From Alistipes sp. (GTDB taxonomy: Bacteria; Bacteroidota; Bacteroidia; Bacteroidales; Rikenellaceae): DNA of 64,000 bases. Where the stretch lies: positions 1 through 64,000 of the forward strand of contig JAFXIS010000075.1 of NCBI GenBank assembly GCA_017532885.1, read 5' to 3'. Shown one piece after another: positions 1-7,739 of the stretch; positions within the stretch are counted from its first letter, which is position 1, and each line of letters opens with the position of its first letter. A model generated the notes under the pieces. That model was given only the letters and a program-made list of their open reading frames with translations. It had not been told where the DNA came from and searched no databases. The position numbers and the translations under genes are program-made.

Positions 1-2
1 AT

Positions 3-653
3 ATGATACACGCACACGATATACATAAAAGTTTCGGCGAGTTGGAGGTGCTCAAAGGCGTTTCGATTGATGTCGCAGCCGGCGAGGTAGTTTCAATTGT
101 CGGGCAAAGTGGCGCCGGAAAGACCACGCTATTGCAGATTTTAGGCACGCTCTCCCCTATGGATAGCGGCTCACTACGCATCGACGGTGAGGATATATCC
201 ACTCTGAACGATGACCGTTTGTCGGATTTCCGCAACCGCCGCATTGGGTTTGTTTTTCAGTTTCATCACCTACTGCCCGAATTTACGGCTTTGGAGAATG
301 TGATGATGCCGGCTCTTATCGCCCGCCGCAACCATCGCGAAGCGGAGCAGGAGGCGCTAAAGCTACTCGAGATGATGAACTTACGCGAGCGTACACAGCA
401 TAAGCCGAGCCAGCTTTCCGGCGGAGAGCAGCAGCGCGTTGCCATTGCGCGTGCGCTGATAAATCGCCCGGCACTGCTTTTGGCCGACGAACCTTCGGGC
501 AACCTCGATTCACAAAATCGCGACGAGATACATGCACTCTTTTTCCGTCTGCGCGAGGAGCTGGGGCAGACAACCATAATTGTCACACACGACGAAGGAT
601 TGGCGTCGATGGCCGATAGAAAGATTACGATGCGTGACGGAATGATTTTATAG
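3..653 (+). CDS. lolD: ABC transporter ATP-binding protein, LolD-like
   Basis: ATPase subunit of a LolD/MacB-type ABC transporter; family members power lipoprotein release from the inner membrane or mechanotransmission by MacB-like permeases. Of its 216 residues, Walker [10 protein letters not shown] is at 34-42, the Q-loop Gln near 86, signature LSGGEQQ at 138-144, Walker B with ADEP near 158-164, and an H-loop THDE near the C-terminus. All ATPase motifs are intact. The ATG lies two bases inside the window edge, so the upstream neighbour is unseen and no permease partner is visible; the next gene, 28 bp downstream, is not a permease. FtsE is an alternative assignment, but the length and the GNLDS after Walker B fit LolD well. 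Confidence 0.85.
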   Translation: MIHAHDIHKSFGELEVLKGVSIDVAAGEVVSIVGQSGAGKTTLLQILGTLSPMDSGSLRIDGEDISTLNDDRLSDFRNRRIGFVFQFHHLLPEFTALENVMMPALIARRNHREAEQEALKLLEMMNLRERTQHKPSQLSGGEQQRVAIARALINRPALLLADEPSGNLDSQNRDEIHALFFRLREELGQTTIIVTHDEGLASMADRKITMRDGMIL

Positions 654-681
654 CCACAACAGAGTTACAGCCGCAAACATA

Positions 682-1455
682 ATGGAGAGAGAAGAGTTAA
701 AGGAGCTGCTGGAGCACCTTCACGACAAATATAACCGTCCCGAATTTATTGAGCCCGACCCTATCAGTGTGCCGCACTCATTTGCGGACAAGGCAGATAG
801 GGAGATTGCCGGATTCTTCGCCTCAACAATCGCTTGGGGCAATCGTAAAGCCATTGTCAAGAGTGCGCACCGCATGATGATGTACATGGACAACGCTCCT
901 GCCGACTTTGTGCGCAACGCTTCAGCGAGCGAATTGGCACGACTGCAAAGCTATGTACACCGCACATTCAATGGTCAGGATTTTACAGATTTCGTACTCG
1001 CCACACGAGGCATAATGGAGCGTCACGGAGGTATTGGCGACTATTTCGAGAGCGAGTATGAACGCACGGGCAATTTAGCTGCGGTACTGTCATCATTCCG
1101 CCGCGAATTTTTCTCATGCGAGCATAATACACACTGCGAGAAGCACCTTTCAAGCATCGACAAGGGTGCCGCCTGCAAACGACTGAATATGTATTTGCGA
1201 TGGTTTGTGCGCCACGACGACCGAGGCGTTGATTTCGGGCTTTGGCGCAAGATACCGATGTCGGCACTCTACCTGCCTTTGGATGTTCATACGGGCAATA
1301 TGGGGCGCGCATTGGGGCTGCTCAACCGCCGACAGAGCGATTGGAAAGCGACAGTGGAGATAACCAATAATTTGCGAGAATTTGACGCTGCAGACCCCGT
1401 ACGATACGACTACTCGTTATTCGGAGCGGGCATTGACGGCTTCCTTAAAGAGTAG
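682..1455 (+). CDS. TIGR02757 (DUF2400) family protein
   Basis: A 257-residue soluble protein that I place in the TIGR02757/DUF2400 family, common in Bacteroidetes and without an established function. The N-terminal half carries the typical FFASTIAWGNRK segment and the C-terminal half the PLDVHTGNMGRALGLL segment; the latter resembles the helix-hairpin region of HhH base-excision glycosylases, a relation I only infer. It is five bases upstream of the methyltransferase gene and 28 bp downstream of the LolD-like gene, so the three probably share a transcript. No signal peptide or membrane segment is visible. Confidence 0.75.
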   Translation: MEREELKELLEHLHDKYNRPEFIEPDPISVPHSFADKADREIAGFFASTIAWGNRKAIVKSAHRMMMYMDNAPADFVRNASASELARLQSYVHRTFNGQDFTDFVLATRGIMERHGGIGDYFESEYERTGNLAAVLSSFRREFFSCEHNTHCEKHLSSIDKGAACKRLNMYLRWFVRHDDRGVDFGLWRKIPMSALYLPLDVHTGNMGRALGLLNRRQSDWKATVEITNNLREFDAADPVRYDYSLFGAGIDGFLKE

Positions 1456-1460
1456 ATATT

Positions 1461-2177
1461 ATGCGAGGTAAGGGTTTTACTTTCAAGCAGTTTCACATCG
1501 ACCACAGCCGCTGTGCAATGAAGGTCGGAACGGATGGCACACTGCTCGGTGCGTGGGCAGCGCTACCCGAAGGCGAAGGCTCGATACTCGACATCGGCAC
1601 AGGCACGGGCCTCATAGCCATCATGGCGGCACAGCGCTCGGCAAAAAGCAAAATCACCGCCATAGATATCGACACCGACTGCGTAATTCAGGCGCGCGAA
1701 AATGCCGAAGCATCGCCCTGGAACGACAGAATCCGCATCGAAGAGTCCGCCTTGCAAGAGTTTTTTCCCACCACGCATTTCGATGTGATAATCTCAAATC
1801 CTCCATATTTTATCGACTCGCTATTATCGCCCGATGCGGCACGCACCACGGCACGCCACACCTCATCGCTATCGTTCGAGGATTTAGTGGCAGGAGTTTT
1901 GCGATTACTCTCTCCGAGTGGTCGTTTTTCGCTTATACTTCCACCCTCAGAGTTTGCGCGTTTTTGTTCCGCCGCTCGAGGGCAGCTATTCCTAACGCGC
2001 CAATGTGAGGTGTGGAGCACTCCCGAAAGTGGAGTAAAACGCATTATGGCGGAGTTTTCGGCAACACCACCCGCCGAAGTCCCCTCGACAGATAAAATCA
2101 TCATCGAGGACAAAGGCCCGCAGGGTTACAGCGAAGAGTACAAAGCTCTGACGCGCGATTTCTACCTGAAATTTTAG
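1461..2177 (+). CDS. trmN6: tRNA1(Val) (adenine-N6)-methyltransferase-like protein
   Basis: SAM-dependent methyltransferase of the TrmN6/YfiC type, which modifies adenosine 37 of tRNA1(Val). The 238-residue protein has the SAM-binding glycine motif DIGTGTG at 44-50, an acidic AIDID segment after the next strand, and the catalytic NPPY at 113-116, diagnostic of N6-adenine or glutamine methyltransferases. The N-terminal FKQFHIDHSRCAMKVGTDG segment is typical of YfiC. It starts five bases after the preceding gene and is probably cotranscribed. Substrate is inferred from the family; an N5-glutamine methyltransferase is less likely because that family has a different N-terminal domain. Confidence 0.85.
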   Translation: MRGKGFTFKQFHIDHSRCAMKVGTDGTLLGAWAALPEGEGSILDIGTGTGLIAIMAAQRSAKSKITAIDIDTDCVIQARENAEASPWNDRIRIEESALQEFFPTTHFDVIISNPPYFIDSLLSPDAARTTARHTSSLSFEDLVAGVLRLLSPSGRFSLILPPSEFARFCSAARGQLFLTRQCEVWSTPESGVKRIMAEFSATPPAEVPSTDKIIIEDKGPQGYSEEYKALTRDFYLKF

Positions 2178-2215
2178 CAATTTTTAATAATCTTCGTATT
2201 TTGAACCATCTCAAC

Positions 2216-2614
2216 ATGAAACAACACATCCTAATTATGGCTTTACTATCACTCTTTACATTGGGTTGCGTGGCAGGTTGCCAATCACAACCAGAGTTCA
2301 AATCGGTCGGCGTCGATGAGTTTTCCGCGCTCATCGAGAATGAAAATATCGTTGTCGTTGATGTCAGGCGTGCCGACGAATGGGCAGAAGGTCATATTCC
2401 ACAAGCGCAATACAACATCGACGCTCTGCAAGAGAATTTTTCCGCAAAAGCCTCGGAGATGTTGCCCCAAGATAAGACTATCGCCATCTATTGCCGCAGC
2501 GGTCGTCGCAGCAAAGCAGCTGCCACACAGCTCGCCAAGCAGGGTTTCGATGTCATAGAACTTGACGGCGGCATACTCTCTTGGCAAGAGAAGGAGTTGC
2601 CGGTGGTAAAGTAA
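2216..2614 (+). CDS. Rhodanese-like domain lipoprotein
   Basis: A 132-residue exported single-domain rhodanese. The ATG at 2216 is preferred over an upstream TTG at 2201 because it directly gives a signal peptide ending in the lipobox VAGC, so the protein is probably lipid-anchored. The rhodanese fold follows: the VVVDVRRADEWAEGHIP segment early and the active-site loop AIYCRSGRRS, with its catalytic cysteine, then the C-terminal GGILSW segment. Rhodaneses move sulfane sulfur or handle persulfides; envelope versions may serve thiol homeostasis, but the acceptor is unknown. It lies 38 bp after the methyltransferase and before a promoter at 2627-2657, so it probably ends the first transcription unit. 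Confidence 0.85.
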   Translation: MKQHILIMALLSLFTLGCVAGCQSQPEFKSVGVDEFSALIENENIVVVDVRRADEWAEGHIPQAQYNIDALQENFSAKASEMLPQDKTIAIYCRSGRRSKAAATQLAKQGFDVIELDGGILSWQEKELPVVK

Positions 2615-2626
2615 TTTGACCATTAT

Positions 2627-2657
2627 TTTGTTATATCGCTCAAAAAAGCTACTTTTG
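2627..2657 (+). promoter_or_regulatory. Bacteroidetes sigma-ABfr-type promoter for the DUF4831 gene
   Basis: TTTG at 2627-2630 is followed after exactly 19 bp by TACTTTTG at 2650-2657, an exact match to the TTTG/TAnnTTTG consensus of the Bacteroidetes housekeeping sigma factor. It sits 34 bp upstream of the ATG at 2692. Confidence 0.75.
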
Positions 2658-2691
2658 TAGAAGTGATAATCCATTAAAACTTCAACAATAT

Positions 2692-3591
2692 ATGAAAAAG
2701 GTATTTTTTATCGCAGCTCTTATATTAGGTTTTGCAACCACAACAATAGCACAAAATAACGCTTACCAATCGGTAGTCGGAGTTGTGACTGATGCGTCGG
2801 GTGCCACATCATTTATATCGCCCACAACCGCCATTGTCGTTGATGTCACCATCCAAAAGGAGCAGACCATCGTCGGCCCTTATGCTCGCTATGCACAAAA
2901 ATATCTCGACACAAGAGGCTCTTTGGTTGAGAAGACTTCATACACCCTGTTAGAGGCGAATCTCGCACTTACCTCAGCCGAGGATATGCTTTACAATATC
3001 ACATCTGAGGCGGCAAGCGAGGAGGTGTACTCTCACAATGGCAGCACTACGGAGTTCGCAAAGATACTCCCCGACCGCACATCGAGTGCAGTGCAGAGCC
3101 TTAGTGCTTCGGCCATGGAGGCGGCACAAGCAATTTTCGATATCCGCAAGCACCGCATGGAACTTATTACGGGCGAGGCCGGCGAGAATGTCTTTGGTGC
3201 AGGTCTAAAAGATGCCCTCGCAGCACTTGACAAGCAGGAGCAGGCTCTCTTGGAGCTCTTTTTTGGTAAGACTATTGTTTCTACCTACACCAAGCGATTC
3301 TATATCGCTGTGGATGCTGAGCATAAGACATATACGCTCGCTCGTTTCTCTAAAAACAGCGGACTTCAAGAGGCATCGGCAAATGCGGGTGATGCCATAA
3401 CCCTTAACATCACCCCTTCGGGTAAGGTTATGACTCAAGGTATTACCCCCGCTGACGCTAAAGCAAAATCTGTTATGCAGATTCGCTGCGCCGACTTGAG
3501 CGATTGCGCAGTGAAGTTGGGCGACGAGGTTATCAACAACCGCACACTCCCCGTTTTTGAGTTCGGCAAGACTACCACAATTGTAAAATAG
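2692..3591 (+). CDS. DUF4831 family exported protein
   Basis: A 299-residue protein with a Sec signal peptide (KK, hydrophobic stretch, cleavage probably after TTIAQ near residue 21). I recognise the DUF4831 pattern: an early SPTTAIVVDVTIQKEQTIVGPYARYAQKYL-type segment, given here in outline, with PYARYAQKYL as the most characteristic part, and a conserved C-terminal half with a LFFGKT segment. DUF4831 proteins are Bacteroidetes-specific, probably periplasmic or outer-membrane-associated, and of unknown function. It has its own strong promoter at 2627-2657, and the AlkD-like gene starts nine bases after its stop. Confidence 0.8.
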   Translation: MKKVFFIAALILGFATTTIAQNNAYQSVVGVVTDASGATSFISPTTAIVVDVTIQKEQTIVGPYARYAQKYLDTRGSLVEKTSYTLLEANLALTSAEDMLYNITSEAASEEVYSHNGSTTEFAKILPDRTSSAVQSLSASAMEAAQAIFDIRKHRMELITGEAGENVFGAGLKDALAALDKQEQALLELFFGKTIVSTYTKRFYIAVDAEHKTYTLARFSKNSGLQEASANAGDAITLNITPSGKVMTQGITPADAKAKSVMQIRCADLSDCAVKLGDEVINNRTLPVFEFGKTTTIVK

Positions 3592-3600
3592 CAGATAATC

Positions 3601-4236
3601 ATGGCTGCGGACCTTACATCGCGAATGATATATCTGCTGGGCGAGTTGCGACGCGAGATGAATGGCGCCGTAGCAGATGCGATGCGCTATTATGGCTCGC
3701 GTTACGGACTAAACTACGGAGTTAGTCTACCCACAATTCGCTCTATCGCTGCCACCGAACCTCAGAACAACGATTTAGCGCTATACCTATATAAACAAGA
3801 TGTGCGCGAACTACGCCTTACGGCTCTGCATATTGCCGAGCCAAGCAAGTTCTACGACTCGCAGGAGGCATGGCGCGATGGTCTAACCACCTCGGAGATT
3901 GCCGAAGAGATGGCATTTGCCCTGCTGAGCAAAGCGGAGCCATTTGCGCAGATATATGACAGTTGGAGATGCTCGGAGCAGGAGTTTGTTGTCTATGCAG
4001 CCCTTATGGCAGCAGCGCGTAAAGGCGGTGACGCATGCACTCACGCACTCGCCTCGTTGGCTGATGTCGTACAGCACTACCCTTCGTCACGCCTTGCAGG
4101 GCAAGGTGTGGTGGCTGTAATGTCGGCAGCCCTTGCACAAAATCTTGCGCAAGAGGTGCGTAACACGCTGCAATCACTCCCCGACAGCCCCACCCAAGAG
4201 TATATCTTAGACGAAATGTCATGGCGCATGGAGTAA
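3601..4236 (+). CDS. AlkD-like DNA alkylation repair family protein
   Basis: A 211-residue all-helical protein that looks like the HEAT-repeat DNA alkylation repair (AlkD) family: the N-terminal YGVSLPTIRSIAA segment, then repeats such as DVRELRLTALHIAEPS and EPFAQIYDSWRCSEQEFVVYAALM. AlkD enzymes excise N3- or N7-alkyl purines without base flipping. Bacteroidetes versions are diverged, so glycosylase activity is inferred only from the fold, and I did not verify a catalytic Asp/Trp pair. No signal peptide. Its ATG follows the DUF4831 stop by nine bases, so it is probably cotranscribed from 2627-2657. Confidence 0.6.
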   Translation: MAADLTSRMIYLLGELRREMNGAVADAMRYYGSRYGLNYGVSLPTIRSIAATEPQNNDLALYLYKQDVRELRLTALHIAEPSKFYDSQEAWRDGLTTSEIAEEMAFALLSKAEPFAQIYDSWRCSEQEFVVYAALMAAARKGGDACTHALASLADVVQHYPSSRLAGQGVVAVMSAALAQNLAQEVRNTLQSLPDSPTQEYILDEMSWRME

Positions 4237-4253
4237 AATACATCCTTACACAT

Positions 4254-4284
4254 ATTGCTCGTTTAGAAAAAGTTTTTACCTTTG
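4254..4284 (+). promoter_or_regulatory. Promoter for the small lipoprotein unit
   Basis: TTG at 4254-4256 and TACCTTTG at 4277-4284 are spaced 20 bp, matching the Bacteroidetes -33/-7 consensus. It lies just after the AlkD-like stop and predicts a transcript start near 4290, about 125 bases before the small ORF at 4418. Confidence 0.65.
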
Positions 4285-4333
4285 TAGCATTGATATACAA
4301 CAAAATAATGAATTACATTTAACATTAGGATAC

Positions 4334-4368
4334 GAAATACCCTCCCCGAATTTCGGGGAGGGTATTTC
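4334..4368 (+). repeat. Near-perfect palindrome in the 5' leader
   Basis: Two 17-bp arms, 4334-4350 and 4352-4368, are exact reverse complements around one base. The GC-rich core ccctccccgaa pairs with ttcggggaggg. No T-run follows, so it is a poor intrinsic terminator on the plus strand; a leader hairpin, attenuator or end-protecting stem is more likely. A second small stem, 4387-4393 with 4397-4403, lies directly before the ORF. Confidence 0.75.
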
Positions 4369-4417
4369 ATTGAGTACCAATAATTTAAGATTGCAACAAT
4401 CTTTAATATTACATATC

Positions 4418-4513
4418 ATGAAAAAGCTATTCTATTTGTTAGCCATGCCATTGCTATTGCTGGGTGCATGCAGCGAGTATGCCGATGCAATCGAAGGCTA
4501 CGATTTCGAATAA
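4418..4513 (+). CDS. 31-residue predicted lipoprotein
   Basis: A very short ORF of 31 codons: a basic MKK start, a hydrophobic stretch and a lipobox LGAC with the cysteine at residue 18, then an acidic 14-residue tail ending in GYDFE. After processing only about 14 residues would remain on the lipid anchor. It has its own promoter (4254-4284), a structured leader and a terminator hairpin (4533-4567), so it forms a self-contained unit of about 290 bases. I know no family for it. Entericidin-like small lipoproteins are a functional analogy only. The signal peptide pattern, own promoter and own terminator argue for a real gene. Confidence 0.6.
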   Translation: MKKLFYLLAMPLLLLGACSEYADAIEGYDFE

Positions 4514-4532
4514 TAGTTTTGGTATATATTTT

Positions 4533-4567
4533 CGAGGCTGTCACAACACTCTGGTTGGACAGCCTCG
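4533..4567 (+). terminator. Terminator of the small lipoprotein unit
   Basis: Arms cgaggctgtc (4533-4542) and gacagcctcg (4558-4567) are perfectly complementary, with a 15-base loop, and are followed by a short T-run. It lies 19 bases after the small ORF stop. Confidence 0.65.
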
Positions 4568-4589
4568 TTTGTAATTAATCTATAAACAA

Positions 4590-4913
4590 CTAATACACCT
4601 CTACCCGTTCGTAGCGGCGGATGATTTCGGTAAGGCTCTCGACTGTCAGCACACCACTCTCGCGCCAGAGTTTACGACCTCGGCGAAATAGCATAAGCGT
4701 AGGTACTGCCATAATGCGGAAATGCTCGACAAGGGCGCTATTTACAGGGTGGTCGATATCTATGCGCAGAACATCCACCTCGCCACCAAGCTGCTCCTCA
4801 AGCCTATCTAAAGTGTGATGCGTAGCCCTGCAAGGTCCGCACCACGAAGCATAGAAATCCACAAGTGTCAATTTATTATGTGCCGTAATGGCATTAAACT
4901 CCTGTACCGTCAT
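4590..4913 (-). CDS. Thioredoxin
   Basis: A 107-residue single-domain thioredoxin with the classical redox site WCGPC after the VDFYAS strand, and the cis-proline in VPTLMLF. The ATG at 4913 is preferred to a TTG six bases upstream. No signal peptide, so it should be cytoplasmic and reduce disulfides using thioredoxin reductase. It is slightly diverged from TrxA: RAT instead of the usual K(M/L) after the second cysteine, and a short C-terminal helix. It faces the small lipoprotein unit tail to tail and is separated from radA by the terminator at 4931-4963, so it probably has its own promoter or read-through expression. Confidence 0.85.
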   Translation of the reverse strand: MTVQEFNAITAHNKLTLVDFYASWCGPCRATHHTLDRLEEQLGGEVDVLRIDIDHPVNSALVEHFRIMAVPTLMLFRRGRKLWRESGVLTVESLTEIIRRYERVEVY

Positions 4914-4930
4914 ACTCAAAGCCCATTAAA

Positions 4931-4963
4931 GAAAAACTCCCCTCGAATAATATCGAAGGGAGT
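4931..4963 (-). terminator. Intrinsic terminator downstream of radA
   Basis: Arms 4936-4946 and 4953-4963 pair over 11 bases with one wobble position. On the minus strand the stem is followed by a T-run (A-run at 4932-4936 on the plus strand), as expected for the end of the M23-dxr-rseP-radA operon. Confidence 0.7.
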
Positions 4964-4999
4964 ATCTCAAATTTTATACCATTTTGCGGCTCACGCGTT

Positions 5000-6376
5000 T
5001 TATATCTGCTCGCAAAATAGAGCCGGAGGAAGTTCACCGATATTGTTAATATATACCACCTCGATACCTTTGGGTGTTTTAAGCGTTTTACGCAGAAAAC
5101 CCGACACAATAATACGCCTAAAGCCGAGTCGTGCAGCCTCGCTGATGCGCTGCTCGGTACGCGGAGCAGGACGCACCTCGCCCGAAAGTCCTATCTCACC
5201 TGCACAGCAGACGCCCTCGGCAACCGCCCTATCGTAATACGACGACACAACCGCCGCCACCACAGCCAAATCCAAACCCGGGTCTGCAACCTTAAAACCT
5301 CCGGCGAAGTTCAAGAACACATCCTTCTGGAACATCTTCATGCCAACTCTCTTCTCCAACACCGCCAATAACATGCCCATACGGCGTGTATCGAAGCCCG
5401 TAGCATTGCGTTGCGGCGTACCATAGGCAGCATTGCTGACCAACGCCTGCACCTCGATAAGATAGGGGCGCACGCCATCGACCGAAGCTCCCACAGCGAT
5501 ACCGCTCAATGGTTCATCGTAGTGCGAGAGCAGAATCTCCGAAGGATTTTCCACCGCACGCAAGCCCTTGTCGTACATCTCAAAGACACCTATCTCGAAA
5601 GTTGCTCCAAAGCGATTTTTTATACCTCGCAAAATGCGATTTACATTATTCCCATCGCCCTCGAACTGCAACACAACATCGACAATATGCTCCAGAATCT
5701 TGGGGCCCGCAATAGCTCCATCCTTAGTAATATGTCCGATAATAAATATCGAAGTGCCCGTTGTCTTGGCATACTTCAAAAGCGATGTGGCGCACTCTCT
5801 GATTTGCGACACACTACCTGCCGAGGACTCGATTGTTTCGGTATAAATCGTCTGAATAGAGTCAATTACCACAATATCGGGCTGATATTGCTTAATCTGC
5901 ATCAAAATATTCTCAAGCAGCGTTTCAGAGTATATGTAACACTCCTCGTTGCCAATGCCCAGACGCTCGGCACGCATCTTAATCTGCTCGGCAGACTCCT
6001 CGCCCGATACATACAGCGTCTTTAAGCCATGTGCAGTCAAAGCGAGTTGCAGGCTCAAAGTCGATTTTCCGATACCCGGCTCACCACCCAGCAACACCAA
6101 AGAGCCCGGCACAAGTCCTCCACCCAAAACTCGATTTACCTCGCTATTGTGCAAATCCAAGCGACGGAGATTCGAGCGCTCAATTTCGCTAACCCTCTGG
6201 GGTGGCGTATGTGGCATATCACCCACAGCAACCGACACCGCCGACGAGGTGGATGCCTTAGCTATCACCTCCTCGGTGAAGGTATCCCACTGCCCACACG
6301 AAGGGCATTTACCCAACCACTTGGGCGCCTCAAATCCGCACTCGCGGCAGAAATATGCCTTTTTAACCTTTGCCAT
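5000..6376 (-). CDS. radA: DNA repair protein RadA
   Basis: RecA-family branch-migration ATPase acting in homologous recombination. All RadA modules are visible in 458 residues: the N-terminal C4 zinc finger (CRECG ... CPSCG, residues 10-28), the RecA-like core with Walker A GEPGIGKST near residues 93-101, a Walker B ending in VVIDSIQT, the RadA-specific KNRFG motif (KNRFGATFEIGVFEM), and a C-terminal Lon-like domain containing GGFKVADPGLDLA and GEIGLSGEVRP. Length is normal. The ATG at 6376 is 20 bp downstream of rseP, and the gene closes the four-gene minus operon. Confidence 0.97.
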   Translation of the reverse strand: MAKVKKAYFCRECGFEAPKWLGKCPSCGQWDTFTEEVIAKASTSSAVSVAVGDMPHTPPQRVSEIERSNLRRLDLHNSEVNRVLGGGLVPGSLVLLGGEPGIGKSTLSLQLALTAHGLKTLYVSGEESAEQIKMRAERLGIGNEECYIYSETLLENILMQIKQYQPDIVVIDSIQTIYTETIESSAGSVSQIRECATSLLKYAKTTGTSIFIIGHITKDGAIAGPKILEHIVDVVLQFEGDGNNVNRILRGIKNRFGATFEIGVFEMYDKGLRAVENPSEILLSHYDEPLSGIAVGASVDGVRPYLIEVQALVSNAAYGTPQRNATGFDTRRMGMLLAVLEKRVGMKMFQKDVFLNFAGGFKVADPGLDLAVVAAVVSSYYDRAVAEGVCCAGEIGLSGEVRPAPRTEQRISEAARLGFRRIIVSGFLRKTLKTPKGIEVVYINNIGELPPALFCEQI

Positions 6377-6396
6377 AAAACTCTTAATTTAGCTGC

Positions 6397-7722
6397 CTAC
6401 CCTACAAATAGGCGATATATATCGTTTCCGTTAGCATAGATAACGAGTGCCATTAGGATAAGGAATCCGATATATTGCATTATCTCCAAGAACTTATCGC
6501 TCGGCTTGCGACCCGTAATAAGCTCCCACAGAGTAAACAGCGCGTGACCGCCATCCAAACCCGGAATAGGCAGAATATTCAACACCGCAAGCATAATCGA
6601 CAACATTGCAGTCATCGACCAGAAGCGCAACCAATCCCACTCCGAAGGGAAAATCTTGCCGATAGCAATAAAACCGCCCAACTCCTCATACATCTTGGTT
6701 TTGGGCTGGAAGATAAGCTTCAACTGCTGCCAATACTCGGCAATACTCTCGCCGGCGAGTTTCACACCCGCAGGAATAGCCTCTAAGAATGTAAACTCGC
6801 GAGTACGGGGCTGGAAAATATCGGTTTTGAGCATAACGCCAATCTTACCCTCCTCGTTTACAGCTACCTTAAAATCACATATCTCGCCACCGCGCAAAAC
6901 AGACATTTTTACGCTATCGCCTTTATATTCATCCTTCAGCAATGATGTCGCCTCAACAACGCCCGCAAAACGACGGTCATTGAACGCAATAACCTCGTCA
7001 CCGGCCTGCACACCAGCTGCCGCAACAGCCTCATTAGCAACAGAATCGATAATAAACGGCACACAAAGCGAATATAAATCGACATATGCCTTCTCTCTAC
7101 GCATCGAGAGCAACTCCTCAAATGGAATGGTAAAAGTGACCTCTTCACCTCCGCGCTCCACAACAATATCGCGAGCACCTTCGGTGAGGAGCAACTTCGC
7201 GCGAATCTCATTCACATCGTCTATTGCCTCGCCATCTATCGAGATGATTTTATCACCATCGCGGAAGCCCATCGCCTTACCCGCATCGTTGAAGACATAT
7301 CCCCAACGAACATCCTCGTTTGCCATATACGACTCGCCATGCGTATAACGGATGCCCGTATAAATCATCATCGCCAGCAAAACATTCATCACAACACCCG
7401 CAATCATCACCAAAAGGCGTTGCCATGCCGGCTTGGCGCGGAACTCCCACGGCTGCTCGGGTTGCTTCATCTGCTCGGTATCCATCGACTCATCAATCAT
7501 ACCGGCAATCTTCACATAACCGCCCAACGGCAGCCAACCCAAGCCATATTCGGTGTCGCCTCGCTTAAACTTAAAGAGCGAAAACCACGGGTCGAAGAAT
7601 ATGTAAAACTTCTCGACACGAATCTTAAAAATTCGCGCCATGATAAAGTGTCCAAACTCATGTATCGCCACCAAGAGCGACAAGCTCATAAAAAACTGAA
7701 TTACTCTAATTAAAATATCCAT
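6397..7722 (-). CDS. rseP: RIP site-2 metalloprotease RseP
   Basis: Inner-membrane zinc protease that cleaves membrane-embedded regulators or signal-peptide remnants. In 441 residues: the catalytic HEFGH in the first transmembrane segment (about residues 21-25), tandem periplasmic PDZ domains in the middle (around GYVFNDAGKAMGFRDGDKI and NEAVAAAGVQAGDEVIAFN), and a C-terminal membrane half with the LDGGH motif that supplies the third zinc ligand. It sits 17 bp downstream of dxr, a pairing common in Bacteroidetes and elsewhere. The substrate is unknown; anti-sigma factors of the many ECF sigma factors of this phylum are the usual inference. Confidence 0.95.
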   Translation of the reverse strand: MDILIRVIQFFMSLSLLVAIHEFGHFIMARIFKIRVEKFYIFFDPWFSLFKFKRGDTEYGLGWLPLGGYVKIAGMIDESMDTEQMKQPEQPWEFRAKPAWQRLLVMIAGVVMNVLLAMMIYTGIRYTHGESYMANEDVRWGYVFNDAGKAMGFRDGDKIISIDGEAIDDVNEIRAKLLLTEGARDIVVERGGEEVTFTIPFEELLSMRREKAYVDLYSLCVPFIIDSVANEAVAAAGVQAGDEVIAFNDRRFAGVVEATSLLKDEYKGDSVKMSVLRGGEICDFKVAVNEEGKIGVMLKTDIFQPRTREFTFLEAIPAGVKLAGESIAEYWQQLKLIFQPKTKMYEELGGFIAIGKIFPSEWDWLRFWSMTAMLSIMLAVLNILPIPGLDGGHALFTLWELITGRKPSDKFLEIMQYIGFLILMALVIYANGNDIYRLFVG

Positions 7723-7739
7723 TTTATTACCCTAAAAAA

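Noticed and set aside
5411..6025. Long plus-strand ORF (204 residues) antisense to radA
   Set aside because: It lies wholly inside the conserved radA frame, has no promoter or recognisable domain, and its composition follows the opposite-strand codons.
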